Translations under genes and position numbers: made by a program
Shown here: positions 1 through 9,488 of the stretch, in pieces
Position numbering within the stretch: the first letter of the stretch is position 1
How the letters are laid out: each line of letters starts with the position of its first letter
Source: an uncultured Clostridia bacterium
Lineage (GTDB): Bacteria; Bacillota; Clostridia; TANB77; CAG-465
Assembly (NCBI GenBank): GCA_934130325.1
Contig: CAKOYA010000004.1
Location: 6,738-70,737 of the forward strand
Length of the DNA stretch: 64,000 nt
Direction of reading: 5' to 3'
Notes under the pieces: model-generated
What the model was told of the DNA's origin: nothing
What the model saw: the letters and a program-made list of their open reading frames with translations, nothing else
Database searches by the model: none

Positions 1-461
1 AGTAAATCTTCCTTTGACATTATTTTAGCAATATTTACAATTGCTGCAAGAAGAGCTGTATTTGGGTAATTTGCTTTTAATAGTTCTCTACTTATTTTTG
101 AAGCATCAATTGTATATATTTTTCCGTTATATCCATTTAGTTTTTTCCTAATATAATTTACGTCTTTACTTGTGTTAATAAGTATAGCACCATTTTCCTT
201 AAGTCCTTCTAATACATTTACTCCATCTATTAAAGAGTCATCAACTATTACTACAAAATCTGGTTTATAAATATTTGAATGTATTCTAATAGGTGATTTA
301 CTTATTCTGTTATAAGCAGTAATTGGTGCCCCCATTCTCTCAGGTCCATATTCTGGAAATCCTTGAATATAATTGCCAGTATTAAAGGCAGCATCTGCAA
401 GAAGCAATGAAGCAGTTTTGGCTCCTTGACCACCCCTTCCATGCCATCTAATTTCTATCAT
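1..461 (-). CDS. 2-oxoacid:ferredoxin oxidoreductase, gamma subunit (partial, 3' end cut by window)
   Basis: The reverse strand reads an open frame of 153 codons that runs off the left edge. It begins MIEIRWHGRGGQGAKTAS, the N-terminal glycine-rich signature of the gamma subunit of pyruvate or 2-ketoisovalerate:ferredoxin oxidoreductase. It continues with FPEYGPERMGAP and a VIVDDSL segment, also typical of the family. A strong ribosome site (aaggaggagg) lies 6-7 bases upstream of the ATG. In the complex this subunit works with the thiamine-diphosphate and ferredoxin-type subunits, which should lie beyond the left edge. The substrate (pyruvate or branched-chain oxoacid) cannot be told from this part. 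Presence of the enzyme suggests anaerobic metabolism. Confidence 0.88.
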   Translation of the reverse strand, partial: MIEIRWHGRGGQGAKTASLLLADAAFNTGNYIQGFPEYGPERMGAPITAYNRISKSPIRIHSNIYKPDFVVIVDDSLIDGVNVLEGLKENGAILINTSKDVNYIRKKLNGYNGKIYTIDASKISRELLKANYPNTALLAAIVNIAKIMSKEDL

Positions 462-577
462 ACAATACCTCCTCCTTCTTCTTAAGTATAATATGTAAAA
501 ATATATACAAATAGTATATATCTAAATAATTTAATAGTCAATTATTCTAGTTATTTTCCTTTATTTTTTGAAAAATG

Positions 578-606
578 TTGCACAGATATAAATTATGTAG
601 TATAAT
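578..606 (+). promoter_or_regulatory. Predicted promoter of the 698-1723 gene
   Basis: TTGCAC (578-583) and TATAAT (601-606) are 17 bp apart. The transcript would start near 613 and open with a perfect 6-bp hairpin (615-620 with 625-630, loop aaag), giving a leader of about 85 nt. Confidence 0.6.
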
Positions 607-697
607 ATTTATAGTGTAGTAAAGACTACAAGTGCAGGAGTTTTATTAGTTCTTAAAAAAGTTAAATTTCAAAATTAAAATTTAAGGAGTGTTTATA

Positions 698-1723
698 GTG
701 ATAAGTGATAAAGAAGTAAAAACAGTAGTTTCACCTTTTGCAGTAAGGGAAAATGAAGTAAAAGTTTTTGATGGTAAGGATGGTTTTGCATCAATTAATC
801 AAGTAGTATTTAAGATGGATATGGGATATATAAACGAGTATCATATTAAAGCATTAGAAGTGGTAAATGAGTTTGGATTTATAACTTCAAGGCAGGTTAC
901 TCAGGTTCTTGATTTAAGAGGAAAGTTAAGTGATATAGAACAGGATAAAAAGCAAAATAAAGTTGCAAAATGGTTAGAAGACTTGACAAAATCTAAAGTA
1001 ATAGCTCGTTATTATTTTCAAAGCGAAGCAGGAAAGAGTTCGTATAGAGCATATGCTATGGATAAGATTGCAACATATATATTAAAACAAAGAAATATAC
1101 CTACAACATGGCAACCTACTGATAATACAAAACCAGCATACGCTGTAAAAAGAAAATTAGCAGGAAATCAAGTTGTAATTGCGTATATGCAAAAAGTAGC
1201 AGCTTTTTGTTCTGTTGAACCAAACGTATTGCTGTTTTCAAAAAAATATAATGTAAAGTTTAAACCTACTGGCGGAATGGTTACTCTAAAAAATGGTACA
1301 GATGATTTAAATTTTGTATTTGAAGTTGTAAGAAGAAATGAAGATTGGCAAAATATGTTTGCTGAAAAAGTTCAGTTATATTCTGATTTCTTTGAAAATT
1401 TTGCTCGTAATGATGCAGGATTTTATGATAAGCCGCAGTTAGTGTTTGTAGGTGAAGATGTACAACACATGGCGGAAATGTTTAGAATTATAAAAAAAGT
1501 AAGTGGTGTTTTAAAAGATGAAGAAATGTATTTCACCACAGAATTGAAGCATTTGGAAGAAAATTTAGAAAATACAATAAGTGTATTTGAACTAGATCCT
1601 GAAAGTAGAAAATATAAATTAGTAAATAAAACTTTGGATATTTTAAAACCTGGTGAAAATAAGAACGGAAATGATTCTTTAAACTTAGATATGAAATTTA
1701 ATTCTAATATGATTATAGAATAA
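698..1723 (+). CDS. Winged-helix protein, possibly replication-relaxation family
   Basis: I do not recognise this gene with certainty. The start is placed at the GTG at 698, 8 bases after AAGGAG (684-689); the GTG at 689 lies inside that site. The protein has 341 residues. Residues about 45-130 look like a winged helix-turn-helix (GFITSRQVTQVL, then a helix and a YRAYAMDK wing-like stretch). The C-terminal half is alpha/beta and lacks a signal peptide or membrane segment. The layout recalls plasmid replication-relaxation proteins (PF13814-like), but this is inference from layout only. The gene is monocistronic: it has its own promoter and a terminator directly after the stop codon. Confidence 0.6.
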   Translation: MISDKEVKTVVSPFAVRENEVKVFDGKDGFASINQVVFKMDMGYINEYHIKALEVVNEFGFITSRQVTQVLDLRGKLSDIEQDKKQNKVAKWLEDLTKSKVIARYYFQSEAGKSSYRAYAMDKIATYILKQRNIPTTWQPTDNTKPAYAVKRKLAGNQVVIAYMQKVAAFCSVEPNVLLFSKKYNVKFKPTGGMVTLKNGTDDLNFVFEVVRRNEDWQNMFAEKVQLYSDFFENFARNDAGFYDKPQLVFVGEDVQHMAEMFRIIKKVSGVLKDEEMYFTTELKHLEENLENTISVFELDPESRKYKLVNKTLDILKPGENKNGNDSLNLDMKFNSNMIIE

Positions 1724-1753
1724 AGAGGGAAATACTTCCCACTTTATTTTTTT
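1722..1753 (+). terminator. Rho-independent terminator
   Basis: A hairpin aaagaggga / tcccacttt (1722-1745, one mismatch, 4-nt loop) is followed by a run of T (1746-1753). It overlaps the stop codon of the upstream gene. Confidence 0.8.
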
Positions 1754-1787
1754 ATTATGAAAAAAATGATTTTTTTTGTCTAAATTA

Positions 1788-1816
1788 TTGAAATCCAAAT
1801 ATTGTTGATGTAAAAT
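1788..1816 (+). promoter_or_regulatory. Predicted promoter of the glycolytic cluster
   Basis: TTGAAA (1788-1793) and TAAAAT (1811-1816) are 17 bp apart and lie 32 bases before the gap start codon. No long leader or CggR-type gene is seen nearby. Confidence 0.65.
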
Positions 1817-1847
1817 ATATTCAAATACAATTAAGGAGGTATTTTAT

Positions 1848-2855
1848 ATGGTAAAATTAGGAATAAATGGTTTTGGTAGAATTGGAAGACTTGTGATGAG
1901 AGTATCACTAGAAAGAGATAATGTTGATGTTGTAGCAATCAATGATCCATTCATTGATTTAGAATATATGAAATATATGCTTACATATGATACAATACAT
2001 GGTAAATATGACGCAGAAATTAAGATTGTTGGAAATAATCTTGTTATAAATGGAAAAGAAATAAAAGTATATAATTGCAAGGATCCAAATGAGATTCCAT
2101 GGAAGGAAGCAGGAGCAGAATATATTGTTGAATCATCAGGTGTATTTACTACAACTGAAAAAGCATCTGCTCACTTTACAGGTGGTGCAAAAAAAGTTGT
2201 TATTTCTGCACCATCGAAGGATGCTAAGATGTTTGTAATGGGAGTAAACCAAGATGAGTATACAAAGGATATGAAAGTTGTTTCAAATGCATCTTGTACT
2301 ACAAATTGTTTGGCACCTCTTGCTAAAGTAATAAATGATAAATTTGGAATTGAAGAAGGTCTTATGACAACAGTACATTCAACTACAGCTACTCAAAAAA
2401 CTGTGGATGGTCCATCAAATAAAGATTGGAGAGGTGGAAGAGCTGCTGCTGGAAATATTATTCCATCTTCAACAGGTGCAGCTAAGGCTGTTGGAAAAGT
2501 TATTCCAGAACTTGAAGGAAAACTAACAGGAATGTCATTTAGAGTTCCAACTTTAGATGTTTCTGTAGTTGATTTAACTTGTAGATTAAAAAAATCAGCT
2601 AGTTATGATGAAATTGTTGATGCAGTAAAAAGTGCATGTGAAACAGATTTAAAAGGAATTATGGACTGGACAGATGAGGCTCTAGTTTCTTCTGACTTTA
2701 TACATAATCCACATACATCAATATTTGATGTTAAAGCTGGTATTGCTTTAAATGATAATTTTGTAAAGCTTGTATCATGGTATGATAATGAGTGGGGATA
2801 TTCAAATAAAGTTGTAGATTTAATTGAACACATGTATATAGTAGATAATAAGTAG
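1848..2855 (+). CDS. gap: Glyceraldehyde-3-phosphate dehydrogenase (class I)
   Basis: This enzyme oxidises and phosphorylates glyceraldehyde-3-phosphate to 1,3-bisphosphoglycerate in glycolysis, reducing NAD+. At 335 residues it has the normal length. The Rossmann motif GINGFGRIGR opens the protein, and D33 (INDPF) suits NAD binding. The catalytic cysteine is C150 in SNASCTTNC, with the partner H177 in TVHSTTATQ. WYDNEWGYSNKV closes the catalytic domain as usual. An AAGGAGG site precedes the ATG. It is the first gene of a cluster that continues with pgk, tpiA, gpmI and eno. No CggR-type regulator gene is seen upstream. Confidence 0.98.
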   Translation: MVKLGINGFGRIGRLVMRVSLERDNVDVVAINDPFIDLEYMKYMLTYDTIHGKYDAEIKIVGNNLVINGKEIKVYNCKDPNEIPWKEAGAEYIVESSGVFTTTEKASAHFTGGAKKVVISAPSKDAKMFVMGVNQDEYTKDMKVVSNASCTTNCLAPLAKVINDKFGIEEGLMTTVHSTTATQKTVDGPSNKDWRGGRAAAGNIIPSSTGAAKAVGKVIPELEGKLTGMSFRVPTLDVSVVDLTCRLKKSASYDEIVDAVKSACETDLKGIMDWTDEALVSSDFIHNPHTSIFDVKAGIALNDNFVKLVSWYDNEWGYSNKVVDLIEHMYIVDNK

Positions 2856-2912
2856 GGAGGATAGGCTGGCTATAGTAGTCAGCTTATTTGTTTTAATATG
2901 GAGGAAAGATAT

Positions 2913-4091
2913 ATGTTAAATAAAAAAAGTGTTGAAGATGTGGACATAAGGGGAAAAAGGGTTTTAGTAAGGTGTGATTTTAATGTTCCACTTGATAGTA
3001 AAACAGGTGAAATAACAAGTGATAAAAGGATAGTTGAGTCTTTGAAAACTATTAAATACCTGATTTCTAATAATTCGAAGATAGTATTATGTTCACATAT
3101 TGGAAAAACTGGCCAAAATAAATCATTAGAACCTGTTTCAAGAAGACTTAGCGAACTATTAAATAAAGATGTAATATTTATTAAAGACATTTTTTCAAGT
3201 GAAGCAAAAGATATAGTTGATAAAATGAATGAAGGAGAAATTGTACTTTTAGAGAATACCAGATTATTTGAAGAAGAAGAAAAAAATGATTTAGAATTTG
3301 CTAAGAAATTGTCTTCTTTTGGTGAAATTTTTGTAAATGATGCCTTTGGATCGGCTCATAGGGCTCATGCTTCAACAGAAGGTGTTACGCATTTTTTACC
3401 ATCTGTATGTGGATTTTTAATAAAAAAAGAAATTGAAGCTTTAGATGGCGGAATTAATAATCCTAAAAGACCATTAATTGCTATTGTAGGAGGAGCAAAG
3501 GTATCATCCAAAATAGACGTCTTAAATAGTTTGTTAGATAAGGTAGATACATTGCTTATTGGTGGTGCAATGACTTATACTTTTATAAAAGCACAGGGAG
3601 GAAATATAGGTAATTCTTTATGTGAAGGTGATAAATTGCAAGTAGCAATGGATATTTTAAAAAAAGGATTAGAAAAAGATGTAAGAATATTGTTACCAGT
3701 AGATAATATTGTAGCAAATGAAATGTCTGATTTAGCAGAAACATTTATTACAAATGTAAATGAAATTCCAGATGGATATATGGGAGTAGATATTGGACCT
3801 AAAACACTTGAATTATATACTCAAGAAATTGAGGTGGCTAATACTATAGTGTGGAATGGACCTGTTGGTGTGTTTGAAATTGATAAATTTGCAAATGGAA
3901 CAAAGAAAATTGCAGAAGCTATGGCAAAGTCAAATGCTGTTACAATAATTGGTGGAGGCGATAGTGCTGCAGCAGTTGAAAAATTTGGTCTAGAAGAAAA
4001 AATGTCACATGTTTCAACTGGTGGAGGTGCCTCTTTGGAATTTATGGAAGGAAAAAAACTTCCTGGAATTGAGGCTTTAGAGGATAAATAA
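2913..4091 (+). CDS. pgk: Phosphoglycerate kinase
   Basis: It transfers the acyl phosphate of 1,3-bisphosphoglycerate to ADP. I place the start at 2913 (MLNKKSVEDVD), because the in-frame ATG at 2898 is part of the GGAGG ribosome site for 2913. That gives 392 residues, the normal size. Visible signatures are GKRVLVRCDFNVPLD near the N terminus, SHIGKTGQNKSLEPV, FVNDAFGSAHRAHAST, the hinge region with NGPVGVFE, and the nucleotide-binding GGGDSAAAVEKFG and STGGGASLEFMEG at the C terminus. It lies 57 bases after gap, with a short GC-rich imperfect repeat (ggctggctatagtagtcagctt) between them. It precedes an unknown membrane protein gene by 11 bases. Confidence 0.98.
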   Translation: MLNKKSVEDVDIRGKRVLVRCDFNVPLDSKTGEITSDKRIVESLKTIKYLISNNSKIVLCSHIGKTGQNKSLEPVSRRLSELLNKDVIFIKDIFSSEAKDIVDKMNEGEIVLLENTRLFEEEEKNDLEFAKKLSSFGEIFVNDAFGSAHRAHASTEGVTHFLPSVCGFLIKKEIEALDGGINNPKRPLIAIVGGAKVSSKIDVLNSLLDKVDTLLIGGAMTYTFIKAQGGNIGNSLCEGDKLQVAMDILKKGLEKDVRILLPVDNIVANEMSDLAETFITNVNEIPDGYMGVDIGPKTLELYTQEIEVANTIVWNGPVGVFEIDKFANGTKKIAEAMAKSNAVTIIGGGDSAAAVEKFGLEEKMSHVSTGGGASLEFMEGKKLPGIEALEDK

Positions 4092-4102
4092 TGGGGTAAA
4101 AT

Positions 4103-4657
4103 ATGAATAAGAAAGATAATAATATAGCAGAAAATAAAAAAGAAAATATTGAAAAGAAAAGCACAAAGAATAAAAAAATTATCATAAAAAACCAGAAAAA
4201 ATTTTTGATATCTATATTGGTAATAGTATTAATTATAATTATTATTGTACTTTTGATAAATAAGAATGCTAAAAAGGATCTATTAACTATTGAGGATTAT
4301 TCTAGTATAGATGCTTCTAAGTACTCAAAAGAACTTTTGGAAAAATATAACACAAATGAGTCAAAAGAAAAATTTTTATCAGACTATGATTTGGTTCAAG
4401 GAGCTGTTGGACTATATATTATGAATAATTCAACACTTAATAATAATTCTTTTGAAACTATTATCTCAAATATAGAAGAAATCTTACGAAAAAAGGAGTG
4501 GACTAAACTAGATATTGATACTCCAAGTTATTGGAATGGAACATGGTCCATAACTAGTGAAGGAATTGTAAAATTTAAATTTAGTGATAAGGTTATAGAA
4601 CCAAGTTGGAAAAATGATGAAGAACTTACAAATAAGCTTGTTTTTAATGATGATTAA
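4103..4657 (+). CDS. Unknown single-pass membrane protein in the glycolytic cluster
   Basis: I do not recognise this 184-residue protein. Residues 1-32 are very lysine-rich and would stay in the cytoplasm. Residues about 33-52 form one membrane helix rich in Ile, Val and Leu (SILVIVLIIIIIVLLI). The remaining 130 residues would be outside and look mixed alpha/beta, with the C-terminal part (PSYWNGTWSITSEGIVKFKF) suggesting beta strands. It has its own SD (GGGG) and sits 11 bases after pgk and 41 before tpiA, so it is almost certainly co-transcribed with glycolytic genes. Nothing in the sequence ties it to glycolysis itself. Confidence 0.75.
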   Translation: MNKKDNNIAENKKENIEKKSTKNKKIIIKNQKKFLISILVIVLIIIIIVLLINKNAKKDLLTIEDYSSIDASKYSKELLEKYNTNESKEKFLSDYDLVQGAVGLYIMNNSTLNNNSFETIISNIEEILRKKEWTKLDIDTPSYWNGTWSITSEGIVKFKFSDKVIEPSWKNDEELTNKLVFNDD

Positions 4658-4698
4658 ACATTTATAGAATTTTTTAAAATAATATAAGGAGGTTTTTT

Positions 4699-5448
4699 AT
4701 GAGAAAAAAAATAATAGCTGGAAATTGGAAAATGAATTATACTTTAACTGAAGCTGATAATTTTGTAAATGAAATTAAGGATAGAATTAATACAAATGAG
4801 ATTGATGTGATAATTTGCCCAAATAATATATGTCTTGAAAGAGTATCTGATATAATAGAGGGTACGCATATATACTTAGGAGCACAAAACGTTTATTATG
4901 AAGAAAAAGGAGCATATACTGGAGAAGTGAGTGCAGATATGTTATTATCTGTAGGTGTTAAGTATTGTATAATAGGTCATAGTGAAAGAAGAAAATATTT
5001 TCATGAAACAGATGAAAGTATTAACAAAAAAGTAAAAAAATTATTGGAAAAGAATATTACTCCAATAATTTGTGTAGGTGAAACATTAGAAGAAAGAAAA
5101 AGTGGAGAACTTTATAATGTGATTTCAAAGCAGATAAATGGAGCTCTTAAAGATGTTAGCCAAGCAGATGTAATGAAAAATATCGTCATTGCTTATGAAC
5201 CGATATGGGCAATAGGTACAGGAGTTACTGCTACATCATCTCAAGCAGAAGAAATGTGTAAATTTATTAGAGATGAAATACAAAAATTATATAATGAGAA
5301 AACATCTGAAAGTCTTAGAATTCAATATGGTGGTAGTGTAAAACCAAATAATATTTCTGAAATATTGAGTATGGAAAATATTGATGGAGTTTTAGTTGGT
5401 GGTGCATCACTTACAAGTGATTTTGTCGCAATAGTAAATTATGAATAA
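4699..5448 (+). CDS. tpiA: Triosephosphate isomerase
   Basis: It interconverts dihydroxyacetone phosphate and glyceraldehyde-3-phosphate in the cytoplasm. At 249 residues it is a standard TIM barrel. Catalytic residues are visible: K11 in GNWKMN, H94 in IIGHSERR and E167 in IAYEPIWAIGTG. The phosphate-binding loops QYGGSVKPNN and VLVGGASL lie near the C terminus. AAGGAGG precedes the ATG. It sits in the glycolytic cluster between an unknown membrane protein gene and gpmI. Confidence 0.98.
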   Translation: MRKKIIAGNWKMNYTLTEADNFVNEIKDRINTNEIDVIICPNNICLERVSDIIEGTHIYLGAQNVYYEEKGAYTGEVSADMLLSVGVKYCIIGHSERRKYFHETDESINKKVKKLLEKNITPIICVGETLEERKSGELYNVISKQINGALKDVSQADVMKNIVIAYEPIWAIGTGVTATSSQAEEMCKFIRDEIQKLYNEKTSESLRIQYGGSVKPNNISEILSMENIDGVLVGGASLTSDFVAIVNYE

Positions 5449-5469
5449 AAAGTAATAATTAGAAAATTC

Positions 5470-5514
5470 CAAGGGAAATTATAAAGGATTAACTTTTATT
5501 TATCCCTTGCTTAT
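5470..5514 (+). other. Hairpin between tpiA and gpmI (weak terminator or processing site)
   Basis: The arms caaggga and tcccttg pair across a partly paired AT-rich interior. The following bases (cttattttata) are only moderately T-rich, so partial termination is possible but not clear. Confidence 0.4.
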
Positions 5515-5562
5515 TTTATATAAAGGTGATATAATTATTATGCTGTTATACAGTGGAAAGAG

Positions 5563-7110
5563 ATGGTAAACGATATGAAAAATAAACAATATATATTGAT
5601 GATATTAGATGGTGTAGGTTTGAATGATGAGGAAAAGGGAAATGCTTTTAAACAGGCTAATACACCAAATATAGATAAATATATAGCAAAATATCCAAAT
5701 ACATATATAGAAACTAGTGGTATGGCCGTGGGTCTTCCAAGTGGACAAATGGGAAATTCTGAGGTTGGACACACAAATATTGGAGCTGGTAGAATAGTTT
5801 ACCAAGAATTAACAAGAATTACAAAAGAAATCGAGGATAGGGAATTTTTTAATAATGAAGCTTTTAAAGAGGCTATAGAAAATGTAAAGAAAAATAACTC
5901 AACATTACACTTATTAGGACTTGTTTCTGATGGTGGTGTACATAGTCATATAGACCATTTATACGCACTTTTAGAACTTGCAAAATTAAATAATATAGAA
6001 AATGTAGCTGTACATGCTATACTTGATGGTAGGGATACATCTCCTACATCTGCAATTGAATATTTAAAGTCTTTAGAATTAAAAATGAAAGAAATCGGAG
6101 TAGGAAAAATAGTGACACTATCAGGTAGATACTATGCTATGGATAGAGATAATAGATGGGAAAGAGTAAAATTAGCCTATGATGCTATGGTAGAAGGAAA
6201 AGGAAATTTCTTTAAAACTGTTCAAAAGGCTATTGAAACTTCTTATGAAGCACAAGAATTTGATGAATTTGTAAAGCCAATTGTAATAGTAAATGATGAT
6301 CAAGAACCAATATCTAAAATCCAAGATAATGATTCAGTTATATATTTTAACTTTAGGCCTGATAGAGCAAGGGAACTTACTAGGGCATTAACAGAAAAAG
6401 AATTTAATGGTTTTGAAACTAAGCAAATATCTAATTTATATTTTGTAACGATGACTCAGTATGATGATAGTTTTAAAAATGTAAATATAGCATATAAACC
6501 TCAAATCTTAAAAAATACTTTTGGTGAATATATTTCAAATCTTGGATATACTCAATTAAGACTTGCAGAAACTGAAAAATATGCACATGTAACATTTTTC
6601 TTTAATGGTGGTAGAGAAGAACCGTATACTGGGGAGAGTAGAGCTTTAGTAGCGTCTCCTAAAGTTGCAACATATGACTTAAAACCTGAGATGTCAGCTT
6701 ATGAAATAACAGATAAGGCAATAGATGCAATAGAGTCTAAGAACTATGATGTTATTATTATGAATTTTGCTAATGGAGATATGGTAGGACATACTGGTAA
6801 TTTAGAAAAGACTATTGAAGCTGTTGAAGCTGTTGATAATTGCGTTGGAAAAATAATTTCAAAATTAGAAGAAGTAGGTGGAGAAGCTTTAATAACTGCT
6901 GATCATGGAAATTGTGAATACATGATAGATTTAAAGACAGGAGAGCCAATAACTTCTCATTCTACATTTGACGTTCCACTTATTGTTATATCTGATAGGG
7001 TAAAAAGTGTTGTAAATGGAAGATTATGTGATTTAGCACCTACACTTTTAACATTAATGGGAGAGAAGATTCCAGAAGAAATGACTGGAAAAAATTTGGT
7101 TGAACTTTAA
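5563..7110 (+). CDS. gpmI: 2,3-bisphosphoglycerate-independent phosphoglycerate mutase
   Basis: It converts 3- to 2-phosphoglycerate using two Mn2+ ions and a phosphoserine intermediate. At 515 residues it is of normal length. D16 (MILDGVG) and S66 in GQMGNSEVGH are the expected metal and nucleophile residues. DGRDTSPTS and SGRYYAMDRD are substrate-site motifs, and MVGHTGN and TADHGNCE carry the C-terminal metal ligands. The start is uncertain: ATG 5563 has GGAAAGAG very close upstream, and ATG 5575 lacks a clear site. The gene follows tpiA by 114 bases, with a weak hairpin in the gap. Confidence 0.96.
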   Translation: MVNDMKNKQYILMILDGVGLNDEEKGNAFKQANTPNIDKYIAKYPNTYIETSGMAVGLPSGQMGNSEVGHTNIGAGRIVYQELTRITKEIEDREFFNNEAFKEAIENVKKNNSTLHLLGLVSDGGVHSHIDHLYALLELAKLNNIENVAVHAILDGRDTSPTSAIEYLKSLELKMKEIGVGKIVTLSGRYYAMDRDNRWERVKLAYDAMVEGKGNFFKTVQKAIETSYEAQEFDEFVKPIVIVNDDQEPISKIQDNDSVIYFNFRPDRARELTRALTEKEFNGFETKQISNLYFVTMTQYDDSFKNVNIAYKPQILKNTFGEYISNLGYTQLRLAETEKYAHVTFFFNGGREEPYTGESRALVASPKVATYDLKPEMSAYEITDKAIDAIESKNYDVIIMNFANGDMVGHTGNLEKTIEAVEAVDNCVGKIISKLEEVGGEALITADHGNCEYMIDLKTGEPITSHSTFDVPLIVISDRVKSVVNGRLCDLAPTLLTLMGEKIPEEMTGKNLVEL

Positions 7111-7137
7111 TTTTTCAATAATAAAGAGAGGTAGAAA

Positions 7138-7986
7138 ATGTCAGAATCAAAGACAAGAGAAGATTTTTCCACCGATTCGGAGTGGTATACATATGTTATA
7201 ACTCATCCGGATGAATTTAACGAAAATTCTGAAGAAAAAGAAGTAAAAAAGGAGTATAAAAAAGGAATTTTTTTGTGTGAAAAATGTGGTTATATAATTG
7301 ATGAAATGCAAAAAGATTTTGAAGTAAGTTTCAAAAACAAAATTAAGAGAGATGAAGATGGAAATATTTTAAACTGTCCTAATTGTGGAGGAAGAAATTT
7401 AAAGAGGATAACTAAGGATAAGAAGAATGAAATATTAAGAAAAAATGCTGACAAAAAAAATAAAGAAAAAAGAAAAAGAGAAGATATAGAAAGAGCAAAT
7501 ATAAAAGATGACTTAATGGATTTATTAGAAGACTTATCTACAAGGTTATTAAATGATGAAATTTCTCCCAAAAGGCTAGTAGCAATTTTTATGTTTTTAT
7601 CAAAGAAAATTATAGATAGAAATGCCAAAGAGTTAGAGATTGATTGGATGCATTATAGAAAAGTACTTCTTTCAATGTGTGATAATGTTTTATCACAATA
7701 TGATGTTAATCAGGATGCTGAAGAAATTTTACAGTACTTAGACGAAGATATTGAACAGGATGCGTTATATTTGGCTGAGTTAAAGTATTATATAAATGAT
7801 GATAAATTTTCAATTTCAGATTATGAAATGCAAGAAAGAATAAAAGAGTATGAAACACAAGAAAATAATTTGTTTAAAAAAGAAAGAGAAAAAGAATTAG
7901 AGGAGAATTATCAAAAAAGAAGGAAAGAACTAGAAGAAAAAGCAAACTATAGATATCAAAGAAGATTAGAAAGAAGTATAAGTTAA
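7138..7986 (+). CDS. Unknown zinc-ribbon, coiled-coil protein in the glycolytic cluster
   Basis: This 282-residue protein is not one I recognise. Residues about 46-85 form a zinc ribbon with two CxxC knuckles (CEKCG and CPNCGG) about 30 residues apart. A highly charged Lys/Arg-rich stretch follows, then a helical middle (DLMDLLEDLSTRLL), and the last 55 residues form a long charged coiled coil. There is no signal peptide or membrane helix. It lies 27 bases after gpmI, with GAGAGG as ribosome site, and before eno. It is probably co-transcribed with gpmI. A nucleic-acid or protein scaffold role is possible but unsupported. Confidence 0.75.
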   Translation: MSESKTREDFSTDSEWYTYVITHPDEFNENSEEKEVKKEYKKGIFLCEKCGYIIDEMQKDFEVSFKNKIKRDEDGNILNCPNCGGRNLKRITKDKKNEILRKNADKKNKEKRKREDIERANIKDDLMDLLEDLSTRLLNDEISPKRLVAIFMFLSKKIIDRNAKELEIDWMHYRKVLLSMCDNVLSQYDVNQDAEEILQYLDEDIEQDALYLAELKYYINDDKFSISDYEMQERIKEYETQENNLFKKEREKELEENYQKRRKELEEKANYRYQRRLERSIS

Positions 7987-8126
7987 AAAGGATATAAAAA
8001 GTAAGAATATGAATAAAACAATGATAGAAGTTGTAAAATAAATCGTTATTATCTACTGATTTTGTGAAATGCAAATTTTAAGTAGTTAATATATAATAAA
8101 AATAATATCGTTAAGGAGGAATTTTT

Positions 8127-9440
8127 ATGAAACAATATTTAGAAATTGAGTCTATATACGCAAGAGAAATATTAGATTCAAGAGGAAATCCAACTGTTGA
8201 AGTTGAAGTTGAAGTTGAGGGAGGATTTATTGGACGTGCTGCTGTACCATCTGGTGCATCTACAGGAGCCTTTGAAGCTGTAGAATTAAGAGATGGGGAT
8301 AAATCAAGATATCTTGGTAAAGGAACTTTAACAGCAGTAGATAATGTTAATGATATAATAGCACCTGAAATAGAAGGAATGAACGCTTTAGATCAAGTGG
8401 CAATAGATGAAGCAATGATTGCTCTTGATGGAACTCCAAATAAAGGAAAATTAGGAGCAAATGCTATACTTGGAGTATCTTTAGCAGTTGCAAGAGCAGC
8501 AGCAGAAGCTTTAGGTGTAAGTTTATATAATTATTTCGGTGGTGTTAATGCTAAAAAATTACCAGTTCCAATGATGAATATATTAAATGGTGGTAAACAC
8601 GCTGATAATAGTGTAAATATTCAAGAATTTATGATTATGCCAGTTGGTGCTGAAAGCTTTAGAGAATGCTTAAGAATGTGTGCTGAAGTATTTCATAATT
8701 TAAAATCTGTATTAAAATCTAAAGGACTTGCTACATCTGTAGGTGATGAAGGTGGTTTTGCACCAAACTTAAAAGAAGACGAAGAAGCTTTACAAGTTAT
8801 AGTAGAAGCTATAGAAAAAGCTGGATATAAGCCAGGAGAAGATTTTAAAATTGCAATTGATGCTGCAGCAACAGAAATGTATGATGAGGCTAAGAAAAAA
8901 GGTGAAGAAGGAAAATACTATTTCTGGAAGTCTGATAAAATGTATACATGTGATGAAATGATTGATTTTTGGGCAAATCTTGCTGAAAAATACCCAATCA
9001 TTTCATTAGAAGATGGTTTAGCAGAAGAAGACTGGGAAGGTTGGAAAAAGCTTACAGAAAGACTTGGTAAGAAAATTCAACTTGTTGGTGATGATTTATT
9101 TGTTACTAACACAGAAAGACTTTCAAAGGGAATAGATATGGGAGTTTCAAACTCAATTCTTATAAAACTTAACCAAATAGGAACAGTTACAGAAACTTTA
9201 GATGCAATTGAAATGGCATCTCGTGCAGGAATGACTGCTGTTGTATCACATAGATCTGGAGAAACAGAAGACACAACAATTGCAGATCTTGTTGTTGCAA
9301 CAAATGCAGGACAAATAAAAACTGGTGCTCCATCAAGAACTGATAGAGTATGTAAGTATAATCAATTATTAAGAATAGAAGAAGAACTTGGTTCAGCTGC
9401 TATATTTGCTGGAAAAGACGCTTTCTTTAATTTAAAATAA
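8127..9440 (+). CDS. eno: Enolase
   Basis: It dehydrates 2-phosphoglycerate to phosphoenolpyruvate with Mg2+. At 437 residues it is of normal length. The N-terminal ILDSRGNPTVEVEV and GASTGAFEAVELRDG motifs are present. Also visible are SVGDEGGFAP with the catalytic Glu, the metal ligands in SLEDGLAEEDW and LVGDDLFVTN, ILIKLNQIGT with the catalytic Lys, and SHRSGETEDT. AAGGAGG precedes the ATG. It ends the glycolytic cluster and is followed by a hairpin terminator. Confidence 0.98.
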   Translation: MKQYLEIESIYAREILDSRGNPTVEVEVEVEGGFIGRAAVPSGASTGAFEAVELRDGDKSRYLGKGTLTAVDNVNDIIAPEIEGMNALDQVAIDEAMIALDGTPNKGKLGANAILGVSLAVARAAAEALGVSLYNYFGGVNAKKLPVPMMNILNGGKHADNSVNIQEFMIMPVGAESFRECLRMCAEVFHNLKSVLKSKGLATSVGDEGGFAPNLKEDEEALQVIVEAIEKAGYKPGEDFKIAIDAAATEMYDEAKKKGEEGKYYFWKSDKMYTCDEMIDFWANLAEKYPIISLEDGLAEEDWEGWKKLTERLGKKIQLVGDDLFVTNTERLSKGIDMGVSNSILIKLNQIGTVTETLDAIEMASRAGMTAVVSHRSGETEDTTIADLVVATNAGQIKTGAPSRTDRVCKYNQLLRIEEELGSAAIFAGKDAFFNLK

Positions 9441-9456
9441 TTAGAATGTAAATTGG

Positions 9457-9488
9457 GTGCTATAGGTGATTTGACTTATAGCACTTTT
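9457..9488 (+). terminator. Terminator after eno
   Basis: An 8-bp perfect stem gtgctata / tatagcac (9457-9464 with 9477-9484) is followed by TTTT. Confidence 0.7.
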
